Source of the DNA: Deltaproteobacteria bacterium
GTDB taxonomy: Bacteria; Desulfobacterota_B; Binatia; UBA9968
DNA: 22,887 nt
Direction: 5' to 3'
NCBI GenBank assembly: GCA_005879255.1
Contig: VBKY01000100.1
Span: forward strand, 1 to 22,887
Position numbers and translations under genes: made by a program. The first letter of the stretch is position 1; each line of letters opens with the position of its first letter. The notes below the pieces were generated by a model. The model ran no database searches and was not told the origin of the DNA. It saw only the letters and a list, made by a program, of their open reading frames with translations. Positions 1 to 7,463 of this stretch are shown here, piece by piece.

Positions 1-1
1 C

Positions 2-403
2 GCTCTCTCCGTCGACAGTTCGTATTTTGCCGTGATCCTGGGTTTGAGTCTATTGGGCGTCGGAATGGGTTTCTTTCAAACACCGAACAACAATTTGCTG
101 ATGACGGCAGTGCGGCGAGAGCGCTTAGGGGTGGGCTCGGCTTTTCTTTCCATCGTGCGCAGCCTCGGCTATTCCATAGGCGCGACCCTGGCCACGACCA
201 TCGTTAGTGGTTACCTGTTGAAAGCGACCGGCCAAACATCGTTGGAAAATCTTCGTAGCGGATCGGTAATCGACGCCGACGCGTTGCTTCTTGGCGCATT
301 CTTACGGGGGTATCGCTACACTTATCTTGCTGCTGCTGTAATCGCTTTCATCGGCGCCGTTGTCAGCCTGGTGCCGGTTCCGAAAAATGGCCAACGATGG
401 TAA
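2..403 (+). CDS. MFS transporter, C-terminal part (DHA2/EmrB-like), 5' truncated by window edge
   Basis: The frame is open from base 2, so the gene begins before the window; the GTG at 32 is just an internal valine codon. The visible ~133 residues hold hydrophobic helices (around the stretches ILGLSLLGVGMGFF and YLAAAVIAFIGAVVSLVPV) separated by the loop NNNLLMTAVRRERLGVGSAF. This loop is typical of the last helices of 14-TM DHA2-family drug/proton antiporters, where a short conserved P/R-E-R-x-G-x-G-S segment precedes a helix with R-x-L-G. Known for the family: export of toxic compounds across the inner membrane. The substrate cannot be judged. It converges with the aminotransferase at 437, and no terminator hairpin is evident in the 33-base gap. 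Confidence 0.75.
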   Translation, partial: ALSVDSSYFAVILGLSLLGVGMGFFQTPNNNLLMTAVRRERLGVGSAFLSIVRSLGYSIGATLATTIVSGYLLKATGQTSLENLRSGSVIDADALLLGAFLRGYRYTYLAAAVIAFIGAVVSLVPVPKNGQRW

Positions 404-436
404 AAGCTCGAACGCTCTGGCGCCTGTTGGAAACTA

Positions 437-1552
437 TCACGCTGAAGACGCCACCACGTCGCAGACGCGGTTGATTTCGGATTCTTCAAGCTCTGGGTAA
501 AGGGGTAGGCTCAAACACTCACGGGCGATCTGCTCCGCGGTCGGAAAGTCACCCTGTCGGTAGCCCAGGTGACGATATGCCGGTTGAAGGTGGAGCGGAA
601 TCGGATAGTGCAATCCCGCGTCGATGGAGGCTTTTGAGAGTTCCTGGCGAAGTTTATCCCGGTCCGGTGCGCGTACAACAAAGAGGTGCCACACGTGCCG
701 TCTATCCGGCAACTCGGATGGGAGCACGAGGGGCGTTTCGGTTAGTTTGTTTATATAGTATCTCGCTATCCTGGATCGGGCTGCATTCCAATCCTCGAGA
801 TAACGGAGCTTCACGCGGAGTATGGCTCCTTGCATCTCGTCCATCCGATAATTGAAACCAAGCTCTTCGTGCCGGTATTTGCTCGTCTGCGCATGATCGC
901 GCAGGTGACGAATTCGCTCAGCAATTTTTTCATCGTTGGTCGTAATCGCACCACTCTCGCCACAAGCTCCCAAATTCTTCGTCGGATAAAAACTAAAGCA
1001 ACCGATATGACCGTACCCGCCCGCTCGTTGTCCCTTGTATTCGCCTCCATGGGCCTGGGCGGCGTCTTCGATAAGCGCCAGCCCGTTCTTCTCACAAAGT
1101 TCACGTATGGGTTCAAGGTCGGCCATTTGGCCGTAGAGATGAACCGGAACTACGGCGCGAGTTTTCGGTCCGATAGCGCGAGCGAGTTTTTCGGCGTCCA
1201 AATTGCAACCCCATGGCTCAATGTCGACGAAAACCGGCCGTGCGCCGACATAAGAGATCGCCCATGCCGTGGCAACAAAAGTGAATGGGACGGTTATCAC
1301 TTCGTCGCCGGCGTGGACCTCGCTCGCGATCATCGCCAGGTGCAATGCGCTGGTACCCGAGTTTACACACACGCAATGCTTTACGCCGCAATATTGGGCG
1401 AATTCCTCCTCAAACGCAGCCACGGATTGATTCGAGGCGAACGTCCCGCGATTCAATGTCTGCTGAATCGCCGCGTCAATTTCGCCCTTGATGGCCGCGT
1501 ACTGGCGCGTCAAATCCACCAGGTGAATTGCATTTGGCGCACGGTCAGTCAT
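437..1552 (-). CDS. DegT/DnrJ/EryC1/StrS-family PLP-dependent sugar aminotransferase
   Basis: This 371-residue protein has the usual length of sugar-nucleotide aminotransferases that transfer an amino group from glutamate to a keto-sugar bound to a nucleotide. Family marks are SGTSAL near residue 65 (phosphate/PLP contact), EDAAQAHGG at 162-170 with the aspartate that pairs with the pyridine nitrogen, and FSFYPTKNLG with K192 as the likely Schiff-base lysine. The C-terminal HYPIPLHLQPAY block is also typical. The start overlaps the stop of the upstream acetyltransferase by four bases (ATGA at 1549-1552), which indicates translational coupling. An acetyltransferase next to a DegT aminotransferase is the classical pair for making an N-acetylated amino sugar for surface glycan (compare WbpD/WbpE or FdtB/FdtC). 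The exact sugar is not determinable. Confidence 0.92.
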   Translation of the reverse strand: MTDRAPNAIHLVDLTRQYAAIKGEIDAAIQQTLNRGTFASNQSVAAFEEEFAQYCGVKHCVCVNSGTSALHLAMIASEVHAGDEVITVPFTFVATAWAISYVGARPVFVDIEPWGCNLDAEKLARAIGPKTRAVVPVHLYGQMADLEPIRELCEKNGLALIEDAAQAHGGEYKGQRAGGYGHIGCFSFYPTKNLGACGESGAITTNDEKIAERIRHLRDHAQTSKYRHEELGFNYRMDEMQGAILRVKLRYLEDWNAARSRIARYYINKLTETPLVLPSELPDRRHVWHLFVVRAPDRDKLRQELSKASIDAGLHYPIPLHLQPAYRHLGYRQGDFPTAEQIARECLSLPLYPELEESEINRVCDVVASSA

Positions 1553-2011
1553 TTTTTTGGCAATCTGCGAAGAACATGGGCAGGGTTTCCTGCGACTATT
1601 TCATAGGGGCTAACGTTTTTGGTGACTACGCTCCTGGCGCCGATTATAGAGCCTTCGCCGATTTTTATGCCACAAAGAATCACCGCACCCGAGCCAATTG
1701 AAGCCGTCTTTCCGACCGATGTGGGGATAACAATCCAGTCTCTCTCCGTTTGCAATTGACCGCCTTCCGTCGTCGCTTTCGGATAACGGTCGTTGATGAT
1801 GTCCGACGAAGACTTCATCGTCAATGTTAACCCCCTCGCAGATGAATGAGTGGCTTGAGATCTTGCAGTTTCGGCCGACACGAACTCTCTTTTGAATTTC
1901 GACGAAAGGTCCAATCTTGGTATTATCACCGATTTCACATCCGTAGAGGTTAACAAAATCTTGGATCTGGACGTTTGTTCCCAACTTGACGTCTCGCGCT
2001 ATCTTTTGCAA
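1549..2011 (-). pseudogene. Left-handed beta-helix sugar N-acetyltransferase, frameshifted
   Basis: Two overlapping minus-strand frames make one WbpD/FdtC-like hexapeptide-repeat acetyltransferase. The N-terminal half starts at a TTG at 2011 and runs through GPFVEIQKRVRVGRNCKI to DDEVFVGHH. The C-terminal half continues in another frame with INDRYPKA, ASIGSGAVILCGIKIGEGSI and the closing VAGNPAHVLRRLP. Family members usually read VGHGVMFINDxYP here. The observed DNA (around 1796-1808) lacks the codons for about G-V-M-F and is out of frame, as expected from an 11-base loss between two CAT triplets. Each half alone is too short to form the trimeric enzyme, which would normally acetylate the amino group made by the downstream aminotransferase. 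It may be a true pseudogene, a recent strain-level mutation or an assembly error. No ATG is available for the N-terminal frame. Confidence 0.8.
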
Positions 2012-2271
2012 TCGTGATCGATCTTTAGCTTGTACGCGGGTTCTTGCTCATATGCTGTCTTGGTCTCAGCAGGCTTCTTTTGGTCCCGACACTATGCATG
2101 AAAGTGTATTTCTTTAGGCTTAGTTTGCATAGCTACTTTCCAAAGTTAATGGCTTGGTGGCGGGGTATTTCTTGATAATATCATCATATTCGGGCAGTAC
2201 TCTTTTACGCGAGTGCCTCATCGCTATAATAGAGGTCCGGGATAAAAATAGCCCGCGCCGCTCGAATGCCG
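2012..2271. other. Intergenic region of 260 bases between GT2 and acetyltransferase genes
   Basis: No gene is confidently supported here. On the minus strand a 33-codon frame (ATG at about 2219, stop just before 2119) reads MRHSRKRVLPEYDDIIKKYP and on to ESSYAN. It has a plausible amino-acid make-up but is open upstream without matching a family I recognise. It could be the remnant of a lost glycan gene. The AT-rich stretch below it could hold a promoter for the acetyltransferase/aminotransferase pair, but no clean -35/-10 pair was found. Confidence 0.35.
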
Positions 2272-3000
2272 CTACCGATATTGTCCGGATCCTAAGCGCC
2301 AGTAGATTTTCATCAGATCCACAACCCCTCGGGCGGACTCACGGGCCAGATGGACCGTTGAACCTGGTTTGTCTTGCCAGTCGACAAATACTTTCTCGAT
2401 TCTGTACTGGCCGCGGCGAGCCAACATGAGAATTTCAAGATCAAAAAGAAAACCGTCAATCTTTTGCTTGCTAAAAAGATCTTTGGCCGCAGCGTGGGTG
2501 AATGCTTTCAATCCGGCTTGGGTGTCGCCGATCCCCGGAGTAATGAATCTTTCGAAGACGAAACGCGACGCCACAGCAATGAAATGCCGCCAGAACCCTG
2601 AGTATCTTGTTGCACCGGCTCTTTGGGCGATCACGACATCCGCTCCCGCTTGTAATCGCCTGACGAAGTCATCGAAGAGGTTCGGCTGATAGGCCAGATC
2701 CGCGTCGGTAAAGAGAACAAACTTGCCCGTGGCTTCAAGCATGCCGGCTCTAACAGCCGCGCCTTTTCCACGCGCAAGGGGGAGGTCGAGGACGCGGAGA
2801 CAAGCGGCAATCTTATTTTGAAATCGTCGCGAGACGCCGACCGTTCCATCGGTCGAGCCTCCCGACACGACCACGATTTCCGTTTCATCCGCAGGCCGAT
2901 TTTCAAAGTACTTACTCAACTCGTCAAGAGTGGGGCCGAGTCGTTTTTCTTCTTGGTATGCGGGAATTATGATGGTGAGGAGCGGCTGGGTCGGTGCCAT
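2272..3000 (-). CDS. Family 2 glycosyltransferase (dolichyl/polyprenyl-phosphate sugar synthase-like)
   Basis: About 242 residues, starting at the ATG at 3000; a TTG two codons upstream (3006) is possible but less likely. The GT-A fold signature is complete: LLTIIIPAYQEEKRLGPTL at the N-terminus, VVVSGGSTDGT for nucleotide binding, ARGKGAAVRAGM, the metal-binding FTDADLAY, and GDTQAGLKAF followed by FLFDLEILMLARR. These are the marks of the ALG5/DPM1-like branch that moves glucose or mannose from a nucleotide sugar to a polyprenyl phosphate on the cytoplasmic face. There is no C-terminal membrane anchor. It lies about 7 bases after the GT87 gene, so the two are probably co-transcribed. The lipid-linked sugar it would make is the usual donor for GT-C enzymes such as its neighbour. 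That functional link is inference. Confidence 0.88.
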   Translation of the reverse strand: MAPTQPLLTIIIPAYQEEKRLGPTLDELSKYFENRPADETEIVVVSGGSTDGTVGVSRRFQNKIAACLRVLDLPLARGKGAAVRAGMLEATGKFVLFTDADLAYQPNLFDDFVRRLQAGADVVIAQRAGATRYSGFWRHFIAVASRFVFERFITPGIGDTQAGLKAFTHAAAKDLFSKQKIDGFLFDLEILMLARRGQYRIEKVFVDWQDKPGSTVHLARESARGVVDLMKIYWRLGSGQYR

Positions 3001-3007
3001 GACCAAA

Positions 3008-4288
3008 TTACGCCGCGGTTGAAAGCGTTGGGTGATTGATGCGGACCAGAAGACAGCAAAGCAGACCGAGTAAAATCAGTTCCAATGTCAATGCCATTCC
3101 TATGCGCGGCTTAATGATCAAAAACATTGGCAAGTAAAGGCTGATAGTGAGCCAGCCCGTCAACGCCAACTTTCTCAACGGGATCGCCTGCGGAATGATG
3201 TCATTCTTTGCGGCAAGTGCAAAGCCAGCAGGAATGAGTACGCAAAGGTCATAATAGAGTAAATGCGGTAGTGCCACGCTCGAGAGAAACAATCCGATCA
3301 CTAGCGTTAGGGTGATTTTCGTTCGCTCGTCCCAGCTTCCGTGCTGCACTCGCCAACAAGTCCAAAAACCGATGCCCCAGAGAAACAAAGCGCCGGCATA
3401 CACTGGCCACTTCAAATCTGCGCGGACCGTGGCGGGTAGCAAGAGCAGCAAATCGGCCGGAAGACTAGTGATCAGGTGGGCTGGAATGCCGTATTGTGCG
3501 TGAGTAAACAACGTGTCGCTGAGCCGATGGCTAGCCAGCCAGTTGGACACCAGCGCCGGAGAGAACAGAAGCAAATTAGCAACGACGAAGCCCGCGACTC
3601 CCAGCGCCAGACCAAGGGCTATTCTGAAGTTTCCAAGGCTGAGAACTAGAGCGACGAACGCGGCGGCTGGAAAGTACTGGGGCTTTAAACTGAGAACCGA
3701 CCAAACCACTCCAGCGAGCAGCGAGTGATGCCCCAGCAACAAGACATAACCGACGCAAAGCGGTAATAGACCCAACACAAGACCGAGTTGGCCGCCCCAC
3801 AACGTGATGAAAACCGGTCCGAAGAGCGAGCTAAGAAAGAAACTATCGCTAAATTTTACATTCATGGCGCGAGAGAGGAGATAGCAGCTGAGAGCTAACG
3901 CTAACACGGACAATACTTGCCAAATGAACAGCGATGAGTTGGGATCTGCGTAGCTCAACGGGACGAATATCCCAGCGACCAGAGGGCTGTACATGTAAAT
4001 CGCGGTGGTTGCTGCGGGGAGGCTAGCGAGTAGTGAATGGGCGGCTCGGTCAAATGACTCGCCGACAAAAGATTCGGCGGAAGGCGCCGGATAGAGGTCT
4101 GATTCTCTTCCTGTCGCCAAAAGATGACCGGCGACATAAAAGGTCATTATGTAATCGGATTCTTGGAATCTGTCGGGCTGGGAGATCAGGTTGTTGTCGA
4201 ATAAAAAAATCCATGACGCGACGGTAAAAACGGTCGCGGCAAAAACCAAGACGCGGTATGGAGTTAAGGTTGGGCGGCTTACCGTCAT
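3008..4288 (-). CDS. GT87/DUF2029-like polytopic membrane glycosyltransferase
   Basis: This 426-residue protein is largely hydrophobic, with about ten or more predicted membrane helices. An N-terminal helix is followed by the periplasmic loop QESDYIMTFYVAGHLLATG and DLYPAP. An acidic residue early in the first loop (D45 here), the Y-x-A-G-x-x-L segment and a following L-Y are characteristic of the GT87 (PimE-like, GT-C fold) family. The later GGQLGLVLGLLPL and SLKPQYFPAAAFVAL segments also match. Such enzymes transfer mannose or related sugars from polyprenyl-phosphate donors onto lipids or glycans outside the inner membrane. It is the first visible gene of the minus-strand glycan cluster. 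Its neighbour at 2272 could supply the lipid-linked donor. Acceptor unknown. Confidence 0.78.
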   Translation of the reverse strand: MTVSRPTLTPYRVLVFAATVFTVASWIFLFDNNLISQPDRFQESDYIMTFYVAGHLLATGRESDLYPAPSAESFVGESFDRAAHSLLASLPAATTAIYMYSPLVAGIFVPLSYADPNSSLFIWQVLSVLALALSCYLLSRAMNVKFSDSFFLSSLFGPVFITLWGGQLGLVLGLLPLCVGYVLLLGHHSLLAGVVWSVLSLKPQYFPAAAFVALVLSLGNFRIALGLALGVAGFVVANLLLFSPALVSNWLASHRLSDTLFTHAQYGIPAHLITSLPADLLLLLPATVRADLKWPVYAGALFLWGIGFWTCWRVQHGSWDERTKITLTLVIGLFLSSVALPHLLYYDLCVLIPAGFALAAKNDIIPQAIPLRKLALTGWLTISLYLPMFLIIKPRIGMALTLELILLGLLCCLLVRINHPTLSTAA

Positions 4289-4325
4289 TCGGCTGATTTA
4301 CGAATGATCGCGTGGCGGAGCGGAA

Positions 4326-5072
4326 CTAGTGTTCGCCAGCGCCGATCCGGCCGATGAACGGAAGTTTCAAGGCGGGCTTGTAAAAATCGATACCGAAGCT
4401 CAAGCCGAGCAAGTTCAGTTCGACGCCTTCTTCACGAGCCATCGACAGCCCCAGCACTCCCAACATCGAGAGTTGGTAACCCGTGCCGCTGGGCGTGCGG
4501 TCCAGCAAAGAGCCGTTGCTTGGATAGTCTTTGCCAATGGCTGTTGCCGGAAGATCCATGTGGAGTTCGGGCACCTGTCGCCCGATATAGGCCATGAAGG
4601 TGTTGCTGTTGGGGCCCGGCCAAACCTTGTATTCGTTCGGGTAAGGATAGCTGGCGACAGCTGCGATGATCTTGGGGATGGCAAGGGAGGCAGGCTCGCC
4701 CCTTAGCTCGGCGACGAGCGTTGGTTCGTTACCGAACCATCGACCGTCCGGAATTCCCGGCGTAGAAGCCACGGCAGGAAGACCGCGATATAAGCGCCAA
4801 CCAATGACTTGGTGAATGGTGTATTCGGCGGCATTTTCCGGTTTGGTGGCAATCCAGGTATGGACACCGAAGATGCCGCGCCAGTTGAGCGCCCGCGCGT
4901 AATAGACTTGCACGACGGCTTCGGCAGTAGTCTCAGCGCTCGGCGCGATGCCGGCGCTGGAACGATCAGCGGTGCGGAAATCACGACCCAACGGCGCTTG
5001 TCCGGAAAGTACCGTGTAAAGTGGCAGCGCGACGAATAGCAACAGGAAGATAAAGAGCATTCGTAATAGCAT
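4326..5072 (-). CDS. DUF3750-family exported/membrane-anchored protein
   Basis: 248 residues with an N-terminal hydrophobic segment (MLLRMLFIFLLLFVALPLY) that may be an uncleaved signal anchor, so most of the protein is probably periplasmic. The remainder matches what I know of the DUF3750 family: VQVYYARALNWRGIFGVHTW near residue 60, then HQVIGWRLYRG, a GRWFGNEP segment, YPYPNEYKVWPGPNSNTF in the middle, and a C-terminal LGLSFGIDFYKPALKLPF. The conserved H, W, N and P residues suggest a catalytic or ligand-binding pocket, but no activity is established for the family. It is 37 bases upstream of the GT87 gene on the same strand and may be expressed with the glycan cluster. No strong Shine-Dalgarno sequence is visible before the ATG at 5072. 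Confidence 0.75.
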   Translation of the reverse strand: MLLRMLFIFLLLFVALPLYTVLSGQAPLGRDFRTADRSSAGIAPSAETTAEAVVQVYYARALNWRGIFGVHTWIATKPENAAEYTIHQVIGWRLYRGLPAVASTPGIPDGRWFGNEPTLVAELRGEPASLAIPKIIAAVASYPYPNEYKVWPGPNSNTFMAYIGRQVPELHMDLPATAIGKDYPSNGSLLDRTPSGTGYQLSMLGVLGLSMAREEGVELNLLGLSFGIDFYKPALKLPFIGRIGAGEH

Positions 5073-5235
5073 TGATTCTTGCTTGGGACGAATTATACCC
5101 CAAGGTGTTAATCAACTCCAGCCGGACATGAATTCGGCAATGGATTCGAGCGGCGGTCCGACGCAGGCGATTGATTGTTCCTAAGCTTCGGGTGATGATG
5201 CCGGCGTGAAGTAAAAAGGATCAAGGTTCTAAGTC

Positions 5236-5718
5236 ATGCCAAAGGAATTTCGCATTGGTCACGGCTTCGACGTTCACCGTTTTCGCCGCGGCCGCAAGCT
5301 CATTTTAGGCGGAGTCGAAATTCCCCACAGCCAAGGTCTTGCCGGGCACTCGGACGCCGACGCGGTATTGCATGCGCTGATGAATGCGCTGCTTGGCGCA
5401 ATGGCCGACGGCGATATCGGCAGCCATTTTCCCGATAGCGATCCCCGCTACAAAGACATCGCAAGCGGCAAACTGTTGGCGGAGGTGCTCCGCATCATGC
5501 GCCGAATGCGGTTTAAGCTCGTCAATGCCGACATGACCGTGGTTGCCGAGCGACCCAAACTTTCGCCGCACTATTCGCGGATCAGAAAAAGCGTTGCCAG
5601 CCTGTGTAACATTGCCGAAAGCAGGATAAGCGTCAAAGCGACCACCACGGAAAAGCTTGGTTGGACTGGCCAAGGCAAAGGGGTGGCCGTAACCGCCATG
5701 GTTTTGCTCAGCCGATAG
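5236..5718 (+). CDS. ispF: 2-C-methyl-D-erythritol 2,4-cyclodiphosphate synthase
   Basis: At 160 residues this is a standard-length IspF, the MEP-pathway enzyme that cyclises CDP-ME-2-phosphate to MEcPP with release of CMP in the cytoplasm. The opening RIGHGFDVHRF supplies D12 and H14, and GLAGHSDADAVLHALMNALLG supplies H46; together they form the zinc site. IGSHFPDSDPRYK is the substrate-binding segment. The C-terminal KATTTEKLGWTGQGKGVA is the family signature around the cytosine pocket. An AAGG at 5223-5226 lies nine bases before the ATG. The gene stands alone on the plus strand, without ispD next to it, and is followed by the promoter of the respiratory operon. Assignment is secure. Confidence 0.97.
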   Translation: MPKEFRIGHGFDVHRFRRGRKLILGGVEIPHSQGLAGHSDADAVLHALMNALLGAMADGDIGSHFPDSDPRYKDIASGKLLAEVLRIMRRMRFKLVNADMTVVAERPKLSPHYSRIRKSVASLCNIAESRISVKATTTEKLGWTGQGKGVAVTAMVLLSR

Positions 5719-5735
5719 GCAGCGTTCGACGGTGA

Positions 5736-5762
5736 TTGTTGACAAAGAAAAATTTCTATAAT
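5736..5762 (+). promoter_or_regulatory. Candidate sigma70-type promoter of the bc-complex operon
   Basis: An AT-rich island after ispF contains TTGTTGACA (5736-5744) and TATAATAAT (5757-5765). TTGTTG to TATAAT gives a 15-base spacer, TTGACA to AATAAT also 15, and TTGACA to TATAAT only 12. The best pairing is therefore slightly short of the ideal 16-18. The position, just before the first gene of the operon (GTG at 5784), supports the call. Confidence 0.45.
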
Positions 5763-5783
5763 AATCAACAATTCTAATCTCAG

Positions 5784-6131
5784 GTGACATCTGATCCTGC
5801 CAATTTAGCGCCCGAAGCGCGTGAACAAGAGATCGAAAGGTTAGCTCAAGAGCTTGGTCGTCTGATTCAGGGGGCCGACCCTGAACGGCGCGACGATCTC
5901 AAAGAGCTGGCATTCGCGCTTATCCGCGAGGAGTTCATCCACAAGGGCGCCGATGAAGCAGCCGCGGCGGGATCGGCTCCGGCGCCCTTCAATCCCCTGG
6001 GAACCGGCGTGCTGATTTTTGTTTTGGGTGCCGGGTTGTCATTTGTCTTTGGGCCGGTCGGGTTGGTGTTGATGCTCGGTGGAGTGATTTTTGTAGTTTG
6101 GGGCGCCCTGATCAGCTGGTTTAAAGGATAG
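5784..6131 (+). CDS. Small two-helix membrane protein at head of bc-complex operon
   Basis: 115 residues from a GTG start. The first ~60 residues are charged and helical (EAREQEIERLAQELGRLI, then a segment rich in D, E, R and K), followed by an A/G/P-rich linker. Two tight membrane helices come next, around 73-90 (GTGVLIFVLGAGLSFVFG) and 92-112. The stop lies within the Shine-Dalgarno region (AAGGA, 6124-6128) of the Rieske gene, so the pair is closely linked. I do not recognise a named family. From position and topology it may be an accessory or assembly subunit of the Rieske/cytochrome b complex, with a cytoplasmic helical arm; that is inference. The start codon is uncertain: the sequence upstream is AT-rich promoter, and no ATG is available in frame before residue 97. 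Confidence 0.7.
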   Translation: MTSDPANLAPEAREQEIERLAQELGRLIQGADPERRDDLKELAFALIREEFIHKGADEAAAAGSAPAPFNPLGTGVLIFVLGAGLSFVFGPVGLVLMLGGVIFVVWGALISWFKG

Positions 6132-6138
6132 ACTAATT

Positions 6139-6657
6139 ATGGCAGAGCAGGCGAAAGAGAAACGAGGAATTTGGTCGCGGCGAGACTTTTTTACGCGGCT
6201 CGGATGGGGCGGCGTCGGCATCTTCGGCGGTTTGACTCTTTTAGGTTTTATCCGCTCGGCGTTCCCGCGCGTGCTGTTCCAGCCGCCTTCAAGCTTTAAG
6301 GCTGGTTTTCCTTCCGATTATGCGGTCGGGGAGGTCAGCGAGAAGTACAAGCAGGATCAGCGCGTCTGGATCGTGCGCGAGGAAAGGGGCATTTACGCAA
6401 TTTTCGCCAAATGCACCCATCTTGGATGCACCCCGCGCTGGCTGAACGCTGAAAATAAATTTAAGTGCCCCTGCCACGGTAGCGGCTTCTTCAAAACCGG
6501 CTTGAACTTCGAAGGGCCGGCGCCGCGGCCGCTCGACCGCTTCAAAGTGACGGTCGGCGACGACGGCCAGCTCGTCGTCGATAAGGGCAAAGTTTTCAAA
6601 ATGGCTCCCGGCACGGAGCCCGATGAACAGTATGCCGACAGTGTCATCAAGGTTTAA
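6139..6657 (+). CDS. qcrA: Rieske iron-sulfur protein of cytochrome bc complex
   Basis: 172 residues. The N-terminus carries a Tat-type signal anchor, SRRDFF at 13-18, followed by a hydrophobic helix (GVGIFGGLTLLGFI). The soluble domain has both cluster boxes: CTHLGC at 92-97 and CPCHGSGF at 110-117. C92, H94, C110 and H113 would bind the 2Fe-2S cluster, with C97-C112 as the disulfide. The protein takes an electron from quinol at the outer face of the inner membrane and delivers it to a c-type haem. It lies 7 bases after the small membrane protein and 11 bases before cytochrome b, so it is co-transcribed. The C-terminal tail (PLDRFKVTVGDDGQLVVDKG) is of normal type. The family assignment is certain; the precise partners are inferred from the operon. 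Confidence 0.96.
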   Translation: MAEQAKEKRGIWSRRDFFTRLGWGGVGIFGGLTLLGFIRSAFPRVLFQPPSSFKAGFPSDYAVGEVSEKYKQDQRVWIVREERGIYAIFAKCTHLGCTPRWLNAENKFKCPCHGSGFFKTGLNFEGPAPRPLDRFKVTVGDDGQLVVDKGKVFKMAPGTEPDEQYADSVIKV

Positions 6658-6668
6658 CGGATAATCAC

Positions 6669-7439
6669 ATGAGCCTTTTCGATAAGATCAAAACCGATAT
6701 CGTTGAGAGTCACGTTTGGAGATCGATTTTTCGCCACGGTTACGAAGACACGCCGCGTAACCGCGTAATGATGGTGACCGCGAACGTTTTTCTTCATCTC
6801 CATCCCGCCAAGGTGCGCCGCCATGCGGTCCGCATGCGTTTTACCTGGTGCATGGGCGGTCTCACGTTCTTGATGTTTCTGGTTACCGTGGTGACCGGTA
6901 TTTACCTTATGTTTTACTACCGCCCTGTGGCCGAGTATGCCTACGCGGACATGAAGTATCTCGAATTCGATATGCCTTTCGGCATGCTGATGCGCAACAT
7001 GCATCGCTGGTCGGCCCACGCGATGATCGTGTTCGTTTGGCTGCATATGTTTCGGGTCTTTCTCACCGGCTCGTACAAACCGCCGCGTGAGTTTAACTGG
7101 ATTGTCGGCGTGCTCTTGCTGGTGCTGACGCTGCTTTTGAGTTTTACCGGCTATCTCCTGCCGTGGGATCAGCTGGCGATTTGGGCCGTTACCGTCGGTT
7201 CCAACATGGCGCGCGCTACGCCGCTGTTGGGCTACGAAGGTCCGTTCGCGGATTTCGTCGGCGCCAATCCGATCTACGACGCTCGCGCATTCTTGTTCGG
7301 CGGCGGCGAAATCGGCCCGCACACGCTGCTGCGCTTCTATATTTTGCACTGCATCTTTATCCCGCTCGTCGCCAGTATTCTAATGGCCGTGCATTTCTGG
7401 CGCATTCGCCGTGACGGCTTTTCCGGTCCCTCTCTATAG
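6669..7439 (+). CDS. petB: Cytochrome b, N-terminal (b6-like) half with haem-ci cysteine
   Basis: 256 residues with four membrane helices, so this is the short b6-type form rather than the eight-helix form. Haem b ligands are visible with correct spacing: H112/H126 in MHRWSAHAMIVFVWLH (14 apart) and H227/H242 in LHCIFIPLVASILMAVH (15 apart). C61 in RFTWCMGGLTF aligns with the cysteine of cyanobacterial b6 (FYCLGG) and Bacillus QcrB that covalently holds the extra haem ci at the inner quinone site. A haem ci is therefore expected here. The end, RRDGFSGPSL, resembles the b6 C-terminus. The second half of cytochrome b is the next gene, 24 bases on. Function: quinol oxidation and reduction with proton translocation. 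Confidence 0.95.
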   Translation: MSLFDKIKTDIVESHVWRSIFRHGYEDTPRNRVMMVTANVFLHLHPAKVRRHAVRMRFTWCMGGLTFLMFLVTVVTGIYLMFYYRPVAEYAYADMKYLEFDMPFGMLMRNMHRWSAHAMIVFVWLHMFRVFLTGSYKPPREFNWIVGVLLLVLTLLLSFTGYLLPWDQLAIWAVTVGSNMARATPLLGYEGPFADFVGANPIYDARAFLFGGGEIGPHTLLRFYILHCIFIPLVASILMAVHFWRIRRDGFSGPSL

Positions 7440-7463
7440 GCAATTCAAATTCGAGGCACGCAA

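Noticed and set aside
830..1606. 258-codon plus-strand open frame
   Set aside because: It lies wholly antisense to the well-supported DegT aminotransferase and acetyltransferase and has no recognisable motif.
6654..7349. 231-codon minus-strand open frame rich in His and Gln
   Set aside because: Shadow of cytochrome b; the composition is an artefact of membrane-helix codons read backwards.
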